The position numbers and the translations under genes are program-made. Below the pieces are notes generated by a model, which worked only from the letters and a program-made list of their open reading frames with translations, made no database searches and had not been told where the DNA came from. DNA of 64,000 bases from Occultella kanbiaonis (GTDB taxonomy: Bacteria > Actinomycetota > Actinomycetes > Actinomycetales > Beutenbergiaceae), in contig NZ_CP046175.1 of NCBI RefSeq assembly GCF_009708215.1, positions 4,712,001 through 4,776,000 on the forward strand, read 5' to 3'. Positions 52,083 through 60,589 of the stretch are shown one piece after another (position 1 is the stretch's first letter; each line of letters starts with the position of its first letter).

Positions 52083-52760
52083 ATGAACGAGACCGTGGTC
52101 CGTACCGCACCGCTCTTCGCCGAACTGAGCGACGAGAGCTATCTCGCGGTGCGGGAGCGGATGGAGGCCCTGACGTTCCGGCGCGGCGAGGAGATCTTCC
52201 ACGAGGGCTCGGCCGGTGACCGGCTCTATGTGATCGGCTCCGGCAAGGTGAAGCTCGGCCACATGGCCCCGGACGGCCGGGAGCACCTGCTGGCCATCCT
52301 CGGCCCGGGCGAGATCCTCGGCGAGGTCTCCCTCTACGACCCGGGCCCCCGCACCGCCACGGCGACGGCGCTGGCCACGACCGAGATGGTCGAGCTGAGC
52401 CATCAGGGGCTGCTGCAGATCCTCGACGCGCGTCCCGAGGTGTCCCAGCACCTGCTCCGCTCGCTGGCCCTGCGCCTGCGCCGCACGAACGACAAGGTCG
52501 CGGACCTGATCTTCTCCGACGTACCGGGCCGGGTCGCGAAGGCACTGCTGGACCTGGGCCGCCGGTTCGGCGAACGCACGGACGCCGGGCTGAAGGTCAC
52601 GCACGACCTCACCCAGGAGGAGCTTGCCCAGTTGGTCGGCGCGACCCGGGAGACCGTGAACAAGGCCCTGGCCGAGTTCTCCTCGAGGGGCTGGCTGCAG
52701 CTGCAGGGCCGATCCGTCATCCTCATCGACATCGACCGCCTCACCCACCGCGGACGCTGA
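52083..52760 (+). CDS. crp: Crp/Fnr family cyclic-AMP-responsive regulator (GlxR/Crp type)
   Basis: A 225-residue regulator, the standard length of actinobacterial Crp/GlxR. The cyclic nucleotide-binding domain contains GEEIFHEGSAGDRLYVIGSG, GEILGEVSLYDPGPRTATAT (phosphate-binding cassette with Arg and following Thr) and VELSHQGLLQIL. The C-terminal winged helix has VTHDLTQEELAQLVGATRET then VNKALAEFSSRGWL as recognition helix. ATG 52083 has GGGAG five to eight bases upstream. A near-perfect Crp site lies just ahead of the gene. It is a global regulator of carbon metabolism; M. tuberculosis Rv3676 is the positional counterpart. Confidence 0.95.
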   Translation: MNETVVRTAPLFAELSDESYLAVRERMEALTFRRGEEIFHEGSAGDRLYVIGSGKVKLGHMAPDGREHLLAILGPGEILGEVSLYDPGPRTATATALATTEMVELSHQGLLQILDARPEVSQHLLRSLALRLRRTNDKVADLIFSDVPGRVAKALLDLGRRFGERTDAGLKVTHDLTQEELAQLVGATRETVNKALAEFSSRGWLQLQGRSVILIDIDRLTHRGR

Positions 52761-52838
52761 CCGACACCCCTGCCCACCCCGGCCACCCCGGCCCAGCCCT
52801 CTTGCCGCGACCCCCGGCCCCCCGCGCACCCGCCGAGC

Positions 52839-52885
52839 GCGCGGAAACCCTCGGTCAACTCACGAGGGACCGGGGGCTTCCGCGC
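52839..52885. terminator. Bidirectional hairpin between crp and the AbiEi-like gene
   Basis: GCGCGGAA (52839-52846) and TTCCGCGC (52878-52885) pair and are extended inside by CGGTC/GACCG. The right arm encodes the last residues of the minus-strand AbiEi-like protein, so the stem can end both transcripts. Confidence 0.6.
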
Positions 52886-53820
52886 ACTCGGCCCAGGGCG
52901 GCGGCGACCTGTTGTGGGATCAGCGCCGGTTGATAGACGTCGGCGGCGGTGAATCGCAGGATCACCGTGTCCGTGCGCGACGCCAGGGCGTTCTGTCGGG
53001 CCCGGTCGCGGAACAGCGCCTCGGGAGCGGAGTGGATCGAGACGCCGTCGATCTCGACCAGCACCCACGAGCCATCCTCGCGGAGCCAGCCCATGTCACC
53101 TCGGGCGACGAAGGCACCGCGTGAGTCGGTGACCACCACCTGAATGTCATCCGGCGGGAGACACGCGTCCACGCACACCAACCTGGCACGCGTCTCGAGC
53201 GGCGACTCGGCCCGGCCGTCGACCAGGCCCCACCACGGGGTGAGCCTCGCGGCGCCTCGCCTGCCGCGAACCCGACGGCGGACCTCGGCGAGACCCTCGG
53301 CGTCGAGCTGGCGCCGGAACAGGGTCGAGTCGAGTACGGCGACCGCGCTCTCCCGGTCCATCTCGGGCAGCGCCTGGACCAGTGCGGAGCGAAGGTCGGC
53401 CACGGCCCGCCCGCGCAGTCTGGCGACGCCGAACCTGTGATCGAACCGCCGGACCCGGATCGACGCCGGACCGCGGTTCCCGCGACCTCCCGGCAGGCTC
53501 ACCTCGGGTGTGATCCGGGCGGGCAGGCCCCACACCCCGTGGAGCGCGAGGGCGCACATGCCGACGGCGATCGCGTCCGGGCCGGCACCCAGCAGTCCGA
53601 GCCACGCAGCCCGGCGCCGCTGGTGATCGTGAAGATCGCCGACCGCTGGCTCACCGCAGTCGTAGACACCCCGCACGAGCCGGTGCCACAGCCCACTGCG
53701 GACAAGATTGGCGATCCGCAGCTCGGAGATGCCGAGGCGTGCGCACTGTGCAGTCGTGATCAGCCCCGCCTGCCCACGCGCGACCCGCAACGCAGACTCC
53801 GGTTGCCTCACACCTGCCAC
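52855..53820 (-). CDS. AbiEi-type wHTH plus DUF559/Vsr-like nuclease-fold protein
   Basis: A protein of about 321 residues. The N-terminal 60 residues (RGQAGLITTAQCARLGISEL, then LVRSGLWHRLVRGVYDCGEP) are the type IV antitoxin AbiEi N-terminal domain. The C-terminal part has GDMGWLREDGSWVLVEIDG, where Asp and Glu-x-Asp fit the PD-(D/E)XK-like fold of DUF559 and Vsr endonucleases. Such fusions are frequent in actinobacteria, usually as orphans without a toxin, and their role is unknown. No toxin gene is adjacent. GTG 53820 or 53811 are both possible starts. It replaces genes found here in mycobacteria. Confidence 0.8.
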   Translation of the reverse strand: MAGVRQPESALRVARGQAGLITTAQCARLGISELRIANLVRSGLWHRLVRGVYDCGEPAVGDLHDHQRRRAAWLGLLGAGPDAIAVGMCALALHGVWGLPARITPEVSLPGGRGNRGPASIRVRRFDHRFGVARLRGRAVADLRSALVQALPEMDRESAVAVLDSTLFRRQLDAEGLAEVRRRVRGRRGAARLTPWWGLVDGRAESPLETRARLVCVDACLPPDDIQVVVTDSRGAFVARGDMGWLREDGSWVLVEIDGVSIHSAPEALFRDRARQNALASRTDTVILRFTAADVYQPALIPQQVAAALGRVRGSPRSLVS

Positions 53821-54053
53821 TGACCCAGCACACCATCGTCCGGTCCCCGCCCACGTGCCCCCTGTGGACAACGCCGACGAGCCCCCGCTCCGCTCCCATC
53901 CCCGGCGATCCCCGATCGTCCCGCACGGCTCGGCGAGCGCGCACTTGTCACGTTCCAAGCCGACCGGAACCGGTGGCAACAGCGCGCTCGAGCGAGTCGG
54001 GTGGGCAACCGAGGGTGGGGGCAGTCAGCCGGGGTGGCCTGGCCGATCGACGG

Positions 54054-54527
54054 TCAGTCGGGCAGGACCTCGACGGTCAGCTCGACCTCGACCGGAGCGT
54101 CGAGCGGAAGGACCGCGACGCCGACGGCGGAACGTGCGTGCACGCCCGCGTCACCGAAGATCTCCTGGAGCACGTTCGAGGCGCCGTTGATCACGCCCGG
54201 CTGTCCCGTGAACGACGGGTCCGAGGCGACGAATCCGACGACCTTCACGACCCGGACGATCCGGTCCACCCCACCGATCAGCGCGACCACGGCGGCCAGG
54301 CCGTTCAGGGCTGCGAGCCGGGCGAGCGCGGTCGCGTCGGCAGGACTGACCAGCCCGTCGCCCACGCCCACCTTGCCGGTGTGCGCCATCACGCCGTCGA
54401 CCATGGGCAACTGCCCCGACGTGTGCACCAGGTCACCCTGACGCAGCGCCGGCACGTAGGACGCGACCGGCGGGACGACGTCGGGCAGGTCGATCCCGAG
54501 CTCGGCGAGGCGCGCCGATGCGCTCAC
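54054..54527 (-). CDS. RidA family protein
   Basis: A 157-residue RidA/YjgF-family protein. Members hydrolyse reactive enamine/imine intermediates released by PLP enzymes, or play related roles. The sequence SYVPALRQGDLVHTSGQLPM, the later TALARLAALNGLAAV helix and the terminal PLDAPVEVELTVEVLP match the longer actinobacterial subgroup. The canonical catalytic Arg of RidA, normally in a C-R-V motif near the C-terminus, is not evident (GVAVLPLDAPVEVE), so deaminase activity is uncertain. GTG 54527 overlaps the stop of the DUF4177 gene. M. tuberculosis Rv3678c is the positional match. Confidence 0.88.
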   Translation of the reverse strand: MSASARLAELGIDLPDVVPPVASYVPALRQGDLVHTSGQLPMVDGVMAHTGKVGVGDGLVSPADATALARLAALNGLAAVVALIGGVDRIVRVVKVVGFVASDPSFTGQPGVINGASNVLQEIFGDAGVHARSAVGVAVLPLDAPVEVELTVEVLPD

Positions 54528-54679
54528 GCCTTCTCCCGCTTGAGGTAGGCGACCAGTCCCTGACCGTCGGGGCCGGGCACCACCTGAACGAGTTCCCACC
54601 CGTCGGCGCCCCACTGGTCGAGGATCGCCTTCGTCGAGTGGATGATCAGTGGAATGGTCGCGTACTCCCAAGTAGCCAT
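54524..54679 (-). CDS. DUF4177 domain mini-protein (51 residues)
   Basis: A short gene that reads MATWEYATIPLIIHSTKAIL, then DQWGADGWELVQVVPGPDGQ, ending LVAYLKREKA. This is the DUF4177 pattern: an N-terminal strand with W-E-Y, then the conserved W-x-x-x-G-W-E-L-V core. Function is unknown. The stop overlaps the RidA start (GTGA), and in many actinobacteria this mini-protein sits directly next to a RidA gene, suggesting a joint role. It has its own ATG with no strong ribosome site. Confidence 0.88.
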   Translation of the reverse strand: MATWEYATIPLIIHSTKAILDQWGADGWELVQVVPGPDGQGLVAYLKREKA

Positions 54680-54701
54680 GCCACTGATCCTAGGGCTGGC
54701 T

Positions 54702-55049
54702 TCAGTTGTTGCGCGGATCGGCCCCTCGGCGCGGCTTCGTCGCCGGCCACTTCTGGCTGATCAGTTCGTTGATGGCGTTGCGGTCCGTGTCCGCCAGGGC
54801 CATCCGCCAGGACTCCACCGTGGGTGCGCGGCGCAACAGCGCGCGGCGCTCCCGCTCGGTCATGCCGCCCCAGACACCGAACTGGATCCGGTTGTCCAAC
54901 GCGTCGACCAAGCACTCCAGGCGCACGGTGCAGGAGAAGCACACCTCGCGTGCCTGCCGCTGCGCCGCGCCCTGCACGAAGAGGTCGTCGGGCGACTTCT
55001 GCGCACACGCCGCCTGCAACGTCCAACTCTCATCAAAACGTACGTCCAC
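54702..55049 (-). CDS. WhiB family iron-sulfur regulator (WhiB4-like by position)
   Basis: A 115-residue Wbl protein. Four cysteines ligate a [4Fe-4S] cluster: ACAQ, then C-x2-C-x5-C in VCFSCTVRLEC. The glycine-rich turn is FGVWGGMTERERR, followed by a basic C-terminal segment for DNA contact. GGAGG lies five bases before GTG 55049, which I prefer to the GTG at 55061 that overlaps that ribosome site. It is divergent from a bifunctional PBP and followed by DUF4177 and RidA. The neighbourhood matches M. tuberculosis whiB4-ponA2, so a redox-sensing role is plausible. Confidence 0.93.
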   Translation of the reverse strand: MDVRFDESWTLQAACAQKSPDDLFVQGAAQRQAREVCFSCTVRLECLVDALDNRIQFGVWGGMTERERRALLRRAPTVESWRMALADTDRNAINELISQKWPATKPRRGADPRNN

Positions 55050-55114
55050 AATGACCTCCACGACGAGACTGCCTGCCAGTCACTCGACAGGAGGGCTCTC
55101 GTCCCCGAAAAATA

Positions 55115-55182
55115 CAAGGACTTCGAGCACTCCCCCCATGTGCGGAGTTATACACCTCCGCACGGACAAAAGACAGTCCTTG
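55115..55182. promoter_or_regulatory. Nested inverted repeats around the whiB promoter
   Basis: Inner arms GTGCGGAG (55140-55147) and CTCCGCAC (55156-55163) flank an 8-base loop. Outer arms CAAGGACT (55115-55122) and AGTCCTTG (55175-55182) are also perfect. On the minus strand TATAAC (55147-55152), one base off the TATAAT consensus, falls in the inner palindrome, so a dimeric regulator here would control whiB. Confidence 0.6.
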
Positions 55183-55388
55183 CCGATCGGCGGATGGAAC
55201 CGGCTCAGCAGTCGGTCGCGCCGGAGCCTGTCCGGTTCGACGATTGCCGCGGATCCCCGTGGCATCAGGCGCGAGCGGGGACGGCACTCCGACGGCCTCC
55301 GACCCGTGTCCGGTTCCCCGCTAGGGGTGCTCGGACGCGCCCTACGCGCCGCCGTGCGCGGGAGGGTGGCCACACCCGGGGCACAACG

Positions 55389-55394
55389 TATCCT
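55389..55394 (+). promoter_or_regulatory. -10 element giving a probably leaderless PBP transcript
   Basis: TATCCT ends seven bases before the ATG at 55402, the usual distance to a transcription start. No ribosome-binding site is present. The mRNA probably begins at the A of the start codon. Confidence 0.5.
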
Positions 55395-55401
55395 AGAACG
55401 C

Positions 55402-57882
55402 ATGGCACCTCCTTCCCGGTCGACTTCGCGCGCCGTCAACGCGGCACAACTGGTCTCCCTGTTTCTCGCGTTCCTTCTGGTCGCGGGCGTCGGTGGCGTC
55501 CTCTCGGCCGGTTTCATGATGCCCTTCGTGACGGCCGTCGGCGCGACCACGGACGCCTCCACCCGGCTGTTCGACGAGCTGCCGACGGAGTTGGGCACGG
55601 AGGAGCTGTCCGAGCAGACGGTCATGAACGCCTCGGACGGGACCCGGCTCGCGACGTTCTTCCTCGAGAACCGGATCGTGGTGCCGCTGTCCGAGATCAA
55701 CCCGTATATGGGTGCGGCCGTGATCGCGGTCGAGGACCAGCGCTACTACGAGCACGGCGGCGTGGACCCGGAGGGTCTGATCCGGGCCGCGGTGCAGACC
55801 CTGACCGGCTCCGGGCTCCAGGGTGGCTCGACGTTGACCCAGCAGTACGTGAAGAACGTGCTCATCGAGGCCGGCCGGAACGCGAACGACCCCGATGCGA
55901 TCGAGGCCGCGCGGGAGAGCACCATCGGCCGCAAGCTCCGCGAGGCCAAGCTGGCGATCGCGCTGGAGCAGGTCCGCACGAAGGACGAGATTCTCGAGGG
56001 CTACCTCAACATCGCGCAGTTCGGCCCGTCCCAGTACGGGGTCGAGGCCGCCGCGCAGTACTTCTTCTCGGTCAGCGCCGCCGAACTCACCCTCGGCCAG
56101 TCCGCGATGCTCGCCCGGATCACGCAGAACCCGGCGAAGTGGAACCCGCGCAACAACCCGGAGGTCGCGGAGGCCGGCCGTAACACCGTGCTCGGGCTGA
56201 TGCTCGCGCAGGGGAAGATCACCCAGGAGGAGCACGACGCCGCCGTGGCGCAGCCGATCGCGGACATGCTGAACGGCTCGGACACCCCGGTGGGCTGCTC
56301 GAACGCCGGCACCGCCGCGTACTTCTGCGACTACGTGAAGGCCGAGATCCTGAACAATCCGGTCTTCGGTGAGACCCAGGCCGAGCGGTACCAGCTGCTG
56401 GTGCGCGGCGGGCTGACCATCAACACCACGATCAACCTCACCATGCAGGCCCAGGCCTACGCCTCGCTCACCGACGCGATCCCCGTCGATGACCCCTCCG
56501 GCGTCTCGACCGCCGTCTCGACGGTCCAGCCCGGCACCGGGCAGATCCTCGCGATGGCGCAGAACACCCTGTACGGCAAACCCGCCGAGGGAGCCTCCAG
56601 AACCACCGAGGTGAACTTCAATGCCGACACCAGATACGGCGGCTCCAGCGGGTTCCAGACCGGGTCGACGTTCAAGGCGTTCGTGCTGACGCAATGGCTC
56701 ATCGACGGACACTCCCTCAACGACTCGGTGGACGGTTCGCAGGGACAGACGTTCCCCCGCAACTCCTGGAACACGTGCCTGCCCGAGTACGCGAGCACCT
56801 ACGAGCCGAAGAACCTCGAAGGCATCGGCACCGGCCGGATGACCGTGCTCTCAGCCACCGAGGAGTCCGTGAACACCGCGTTCGTGAACATGGCGAACCA
56901 GATGAACCTGTGCGATCTCGCGAACACCGCGCAGGCGATGGGCGTGCACCACGCGACCCTTCCTGTCGGTGGCACCTTCGACAACGGCTTCGAGCTGCAG
57001 GTGGTTCCCTCGATGGCGCTCGGCGTGAACGAGCTCGCGCCGCTGACGATGGCCGCGGCTTTCGCGACGTACGCCTCCGGCGGCGTGTACTGCGAGCCGA
57101 TCGCGATCCTGTCCATCCAGAACTCGGACGGCGAGGAGCTCCCGGTCCCGCCGCAGACCTGCTCGCAGGCACTCCAGCCGAACATCGCGAACGCCATGAA
57201 CTACGCGCTCGGACAGGTCGTCGCGGACGGCACCGGGCGGCCGAGCCGGCTTCCGGACCGCCCCTCCGCCGGTAAGACCGGAACGGCGAACGACGACTCC
57301 GCGGCCTGGTTCGTCGGGTACGTGCCCCAGCTCGCGTCGGCCGTGTGGGTCGGCTTCTCCGAGGGCACCGAGTCGATGCAGAACATCACCATCAACGGCC
57401 GCTACTACCAGTACGTCTACGGTGGCGCGATGTCCGCGCCCATCTGGCAGAACTACATGAGCCAGGCCGTTCAGGGGCTGCCCGTGGCAGGCTTCGCCGA
57501 GGCCGGCGACCGGGAGATCTACGGTGAACGCCGTCCCGTGCCGAACGTGGGCGGGCGTTCCGTGGCCGACGCCACGTCGATCCTGGAGGGTGCCGGCTTC
57601 ACCGTCCGCACCGGTGCCACCGAGAACCACGACACCGTGCCGGCGGGGTCCGTGATCGGCACGAACCCGGGAGCCGGCAGCCTGGTCACCCCGGGCAGCG
57701 GTGTCACGATCGTGATCAGCGGGGGTCCTGCACCGGCGCCGCCCGCAACTCCCGAACCACCGGGTGACACCGGCGGCGGCGAGGGCGGCGGCGGCCCGGG
57801 CAATGGCGGCGGTAACGGTGGTGGCAATGGTGGTGGCAATGGTGGTGGCAATGGTGGCGGCAACGGTGGCGGCGATGACTGA
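55402..57882 (+). CDS. Class A penicillin-binding protein with PASTA domain (PonA2-like)
   Basis: An 826-residue bifunctional peptidoglycan synthase. One N-terminal helix (about 14-38) anchors it. The GT51 glycosyltransferase shows VEDQRYYEHGGVDPEGLIRA and GGSTLTQQYVKN. The transpeptidase has GSTFKAF (nucleophile Ser), ESVNTAF (SxN) and AGKTGTA (KTG). One PASTA domain follows (VPNVGGRSVADATSILEGAG), then a Pro-rich and a Gly/Asn-rich tail. PASTA domains bind muropeptides or beta-lactams. Domain order, length and divergent whiB neighbour match mycobacterial PonA2. ATG 55402 fits the leaderless -10; the frame open far upstream is not coding. Confidence 0.95.
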   Translation: MAPPSRSTSRAVNAAQLVSLFLAFLLVAGVGGVLSAGFMMPFVTAVGATTDASTRLFDELPTELGTEELSEQTVMNASDGTRLATFFLENRIVVPLSEINPYMGAAVIAVEDQRYYEHGGVDPEGLIRAAVQTLTGSGLQGGSTLTQQYVKNVLIEAGRNANDPDAIEAARESTIGRKLREAKLAIALEQVRTKDEILEGYLNIAQFGPSQYGVEAAAQYFFSVSAAELTLGQSAMLARITQNPAKWNPRNNPEVAEAGRNTVLGLMLAQGKITQEEHDAAVAQPIADMLNGSDTPVGCSNAGTAAYFCDYVKAEILNNPVFGETQAERYQLLVRGGLTINTTINLTMQAQAYASLTDAIPVDDPSGVSTAVSTVQPGTGQILAMAQNTLYGKPAEGASRTTEVNFNADTRYGGSSGFQTGSTFKAFVLTQWLIDGHSLNDSVDGSQGQTFPRNSWNTCLPEYASTYEPKNLEGIGTGRMTVLSATEESVNTAFVNMANQMNLCDLANTAQAMGVHHATLPVGGTFDNGFELQVVPSMALGVNELAPLTMAAAFATYASGGVYCEPIAILSIQNSDGEELPVPPQTCSQALQPNIANAMNYALGQVVADGTGRPSRLPDRPSAGKTGTANDDSAAWFVGYVPQLASAVWVGFSEGTESMQNITINGRYYQYVYGGAMSAPIWQNYMSQAVQGLPVAGFAEAGDREIYGERRPVPNVGGRSVADATSILEGAGFTVRTGATENHDTVPAGSVIGTNPGAGSLVTPGSGVTIVISGGPAPAPPATPEPPGDTGGGEGGGGPGNGGGNGGGNGGGNGGGNGGGNGGGDD
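57801..57878 (+). repeat. 12-bp repeats encoding the GGGN tail of the PBP
   Basis: About six 12-base units of the form GGTGGTGGCAAT encode consecutive Gly-Gly-Gly-Asn motifs at the extreme C-terminus. The tail would be flexible and extracytoplasmic, and its length is prone to slippage. Confidence 0.85.
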
Positions 57883-57951
57883 TCGCCCGCAGCGTCGGCT
57901 CGTCGCGGGGACGCTCGTCCCGGGGACACTCTGAGCACCACGGGCGCGGCC

Positions 57952-58899
57952 GTGCGCCGCGCCGTCGGGATCGGTGCCCTCGGTGCCGCTGCGGGACTCG
58001 GCTGGGCCCTCCTGGAGGCCCAGGCCTACACGCTGCGCCGGGTCACCGCGAGCGTCCTGCCGGCCGGGGCGCCGGACGTGCGGGTGCTGCACATCTCCGA
58101 CCTGCACCTGCTCCCGAGCCAACGGCGCAAGGTGGAGTGGCTACGCACCCTCGCGGACCTGCGCCCGGACCTGGTCGTCAACACCGGCGACAACCTGGCC
58201 CACCGGAACTCGATGCCCGCGGTGCTGGAGGCCCTGGCACCACTGCTCGAGGTGCCCGGTGCCTTCGTGATGGGATCAAACGACTACTACGAACCGGTGC
58301 TGCGCAACCCGGCCCGGTATCTGCGTGACGACTCCCGGAGCCCGGACGCGCCCGTGGCGCCGCCGCTTCCCGCCCGGGCGCTCGGCCAGGCGTTCTCCGC
58401 GGCGGGCTGGGCGGACCTGACCAACACCCGCGCGCAGGTCGAGGCGGGCGGCGTGACGTTCTCGTTCGTCGGCGTGGACGACCCGCACCTCGAGCGCGAC
58501 CGCTACCCCGCTGCCGACGCCGGCGACCCGGGCGGAACCATGACGGGCGAGCCCGACGGCGGTGGACCCGTCCTGCGCGTGGGCGTCACCCACGCCCCCT
58601 ACGTGCGGATCCTCGACGCGATGCACGCGGACGGCTGCAGCCTGATCCTCGCGGGCCACACCCACGGCGGGCAGCTGTGCGTGCCCGGCTACGGCGCGCT
58701 CGTCACGAACTGCGACCTCGACCGTGGTCGCGCCAGCGGGCTGCACGGCTGGCCGGGCGTGCGCCCGGACGTCGACGGCGGCGCCTCCGGATCCTCCTGG
58801 CTGCACGTGAGCGCGGGGCTGGGCACGTCCCCATTCACCCCGGTCCGGTTCGCGTGCCGCCCCGAGGCGACGCTGCTCACGCTGACCGCAGCACGCTGA
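57952..58899 (+). CDS. Membrane-associated metallophosphoesterase
   Basis: A 315-residue calcineurin-like phosphoesterase. After a short hydrophobic N-terminal segment (VGIGALGAAAGLGWALL) come the metal-binding motifs HISDLHL, NTGDNLAH, GSNDYY, THAPY and GHTHGGQL, all intact for a two-metal site. The family resembles YkuE-like enzymes that act on nucleotides or lipids at the membrane. GTG 57952 is the first reasonable start; no strong ribosome site is seen. It follows the PBP by 69 bases, as in the M. tuberculosis ponA2-Rv3683 pair, suggesting a cell-wall-related role. Confidence 0.9.
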   Translation: MRRAVGIGALGAAAGLGWALLEAQAYTLRRVTASVLPAGAPDVRVLHISDLHLLPSQRRKVEWLRTLADLRPDLVVNTGDNLAHRNSMPAVLEALAPLLEVPGAFVMGSNDYYEPVLRNPARYLRDDSRSPDAPVAPPLPARALGQAFSAAGWADLTNTRAQVEAGGVTFSFVGVDDPHLERDRYPAADAGDPGGTMTGEPDGGGPVLRVGVTHAPYVRILDAMHADGCSLILAGHTHGGQLCVPGYGALVTNCDLDRGRASGLHGWPGVRPDVDGGASGSSWLHVSAGLGTSPFTPVRFACRPEATLLTLTAAR

Positions 58900-58965
58900 T
58901 TCGCGGCGACCGACCCGAGTAGGTGGCCGCAGCCCGGCCTGTGATCGTCCGCACACCGGGCCGGT

Positions 58966-58995
58966 TTCACTATGGGCCCCTTACTCCGCTATCCT
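58966..58995 (+). promoter_or_regulatory. Promoter of tRNA-Pro
   Basis: TTCACT (58966-58971) and TATCCT (58990-58995) are 18 bases apart. Transcription would start near 59002, six bases before the mature tRNA end. Confidence 0.6.
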
Positions 58996-59007
58996 GACGA
59001 GGCTCCC

Positions 59008-59082
<75 letters not shown>

Positions 59083-59102
59083 AGATTGTCGCTCGGAGAG
59101 CA

Positions 59103-59146
59103 ACACGAAACAGGCCGGTCCCTCACGGGGCCGGCCTGTTTCGTGT
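59103..59146. terminator. Bidirectional terminator between tRNA-Pro and the uracil permease
   Basis: ACACGAAACAGGCCGG (59103-59118) and CCGGCCTGTTTCGTGT (59131-59146) are perfect 16-base arms, extended inside by CCC/GGG around TCAC. The stem ends both the tRNA transcript and the convergent permease transcript. Confidence 0.88.
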
Positions 59147-59157
59147 GTGGTGCGGCG

Positions 59158-60450
59158 TCAGTCGCCGTCGACAGGCGTACCCGCACGCACCGGCTCGACC
59201 GCGGTGCCCCGCCACCGGGAGATGGCACGCATCACGTGGTAGACGAGCAGCGCGGAGGCGGTGCCGAGGGCTATGCCCTCGAACGTGAGGTCACCGGCCA
59301 CCCAGGTGTAGTTCGCGATGCCGACGATGAGCGCGATGCCGGCGGTGGTCAGGTTCACCGGATCGGAGAAGTCGACCTTGGCCTGGACCCAGATGCGGGC
59401 ACCGAGCACGCCGATCATCCCGTAGAGCACGGTAGCCGCGCCGCCGAGGACGCCAGCCGGCACCGTGTTGATGACCTCGCCGAACTTCGGGGACAGGCTC
59501 AGCACCAGCGCGAAGGTCGCGGCGGTCGCGTAGGCCGCGGTGGAGTACACCCGGGTGGCGGCCATCACGCCGATGTTCTCGGCGTAGGTCGTCGTCCCCG
59601 AGCCGCCGCCGGCCCCGGCAAGGGTGGTCGCGACGCCGTCGGCGATCAGCGCCCGCCCGGTGATCGCGTCGTAGTTGTCACCGGTCATCGCGGCGACCGA
59701 CTTCACGTGCCCGATGTTCTCGGCGATCAGCACCAGGACCACCGGGATGAACAGGCCCAGCGTCGCGAGGTCGAACGTCGGCGTGGTGAACTGCGGCAGC
59801 CCCACCCAGTCCGCCTCCCCCACCTTCGTGAAGTCGATCTCGCCCCGCCACGCGGCCACGGCGTATCCCACGAGCACCCCGAGCAGGACCGCGAGCCGGC
59901 CGAGGATGCCCCGGAACAGCACCGTGATCAACACGATCGCGGCGATCGTGACGATCGCGGTCACCGGTGCCGCGGAGACGTTGCCCCAGGCCGCCGGGGC
60001 GAGGTTGAAGCCGATCAGGGCGACGATCGTGCCCGTCACGACCGGTGGCATCACGACGTCGATCCAGTGCGCCCCGGCCACGTGCACCACGACGCCGACC
60101 AGCGCGAGCAGCACGCCGACCACGAGGATGCCGCCCAACGCCGTCGACATGCCGTGCGTGCCCATCACGGCGCCGATCGGCGCGATGAACGCGAAACTGG
60201 AGCCGAGGTAGCTCGGCAGCCGGTTGCCGGTGATCAGCAGGAACCCGAACGTCCCAATCGCGGAGAAGAACAGGGTCGTCGAGGGTGGGAACCCGGTGAT
60301 CAGCGGCACCAGGAACGTCGCGCCGAACATCGCGACCACGTGCTGAGCGCCGATGCCGATCGTGCGCGGCCAGGACAGCCGCTGCCCCGGGCCGACCACC
60401 TCACCCGGTCGGATCGTCCTGCCGTCTCGATACAACGTCCAGCCCTGCAC
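59158..60450 (-). CDS. uraA: Uracil/xanthine permease, NCS2 family
   Basis: A 430-residue nucleobase:proton symporter with about 14 helices. The signature helix regions are GAQHVVAMFGATFLVPLITG, the GSSFAFIAP half-helix, IAENIGHVKSVAAMTGDN (with the substrate-binding Glu) and GAGGGSGTTTYAENIGVMAA (second Glu). These fit UraA-type uracil permeases of the NCS2 family. GTG 60450 has GAGGAG seven bases upstream. It is monocistronic between a terminator and the divergent Nudix gene. Xanthine specificity cannot be excluded, but the sequence is UraA-like. Confidence 0.92.
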   Translation of the reverse strand: MQGWTLYRDGRTIRPGEVVGPGQRLSWPRTIGIGAQHVVAMFGATFLVPLITGFPPSTTLFFSAIGTFGFLLITGNRLPSYLGSSFAFIAPIGAVMGTHGMSTALGGILVVGVLLALVGVVVHVAGAHWIDVVMPPVVTGTIVALIGFNLAPAAWGNVSAAPVTAIVTIAAIVLITVLFRGILGRLAVLLGVLVGYAVAAWRGEIDFTKVGEADWVGLPQFTTPTFDLATLGLFIPVVLVLIAENIGHVKSVAAMTGDNYDAITGRALIADGVATTLAGAGGGSGTTTYAENIGVMAATRVYSTAAYATAATFALVLSLSPKFGEVINTVPAGVLGGAATVLYGMIGVLGARIWVQAKVDFSDPVNLTTAGIALIVGIANYTWVAGDLTFEGIALGTASALLVYHVMRAISRWRGTAVEPVRAGTPVDGD

Positions 60451-60589
60451 GGGTGCTCCTCACCGAAGTGTTCGGGCCACCGGCCGGGACCCGTCCGGCA
60501 TCGTAGCGGCGCCACGAGGATCGGCCGGACGCCCGCTGCCGCGGCGGACCGTGCGGAGCCGGCCCGGTGCCCGTGGCAGGATCGGTGCC

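Larger units (their letters stand above)
55050..55401. other. Divergent regulatory region between whiB and the PBP gene
   Basis: About 350 bases with two nested inverted repeats (55115-55182), a -10 for whiB inside the inner loop, and a separate -10 for the PBP gene at its 3' end. No gene is seen. A comparatively A/T-rich stretch at 55109-55175 stands out against the GC-rich surroundings. Confidence 0.55.

Noticed and set aside
54706-55401. Apparent 232-codon N-terminal extension of the PBP
   Set aside because: This open frame runs antisense through whiB and its promoter region, has no PBP-like content, and the ATG at 55402 fits both the family start and the -10.
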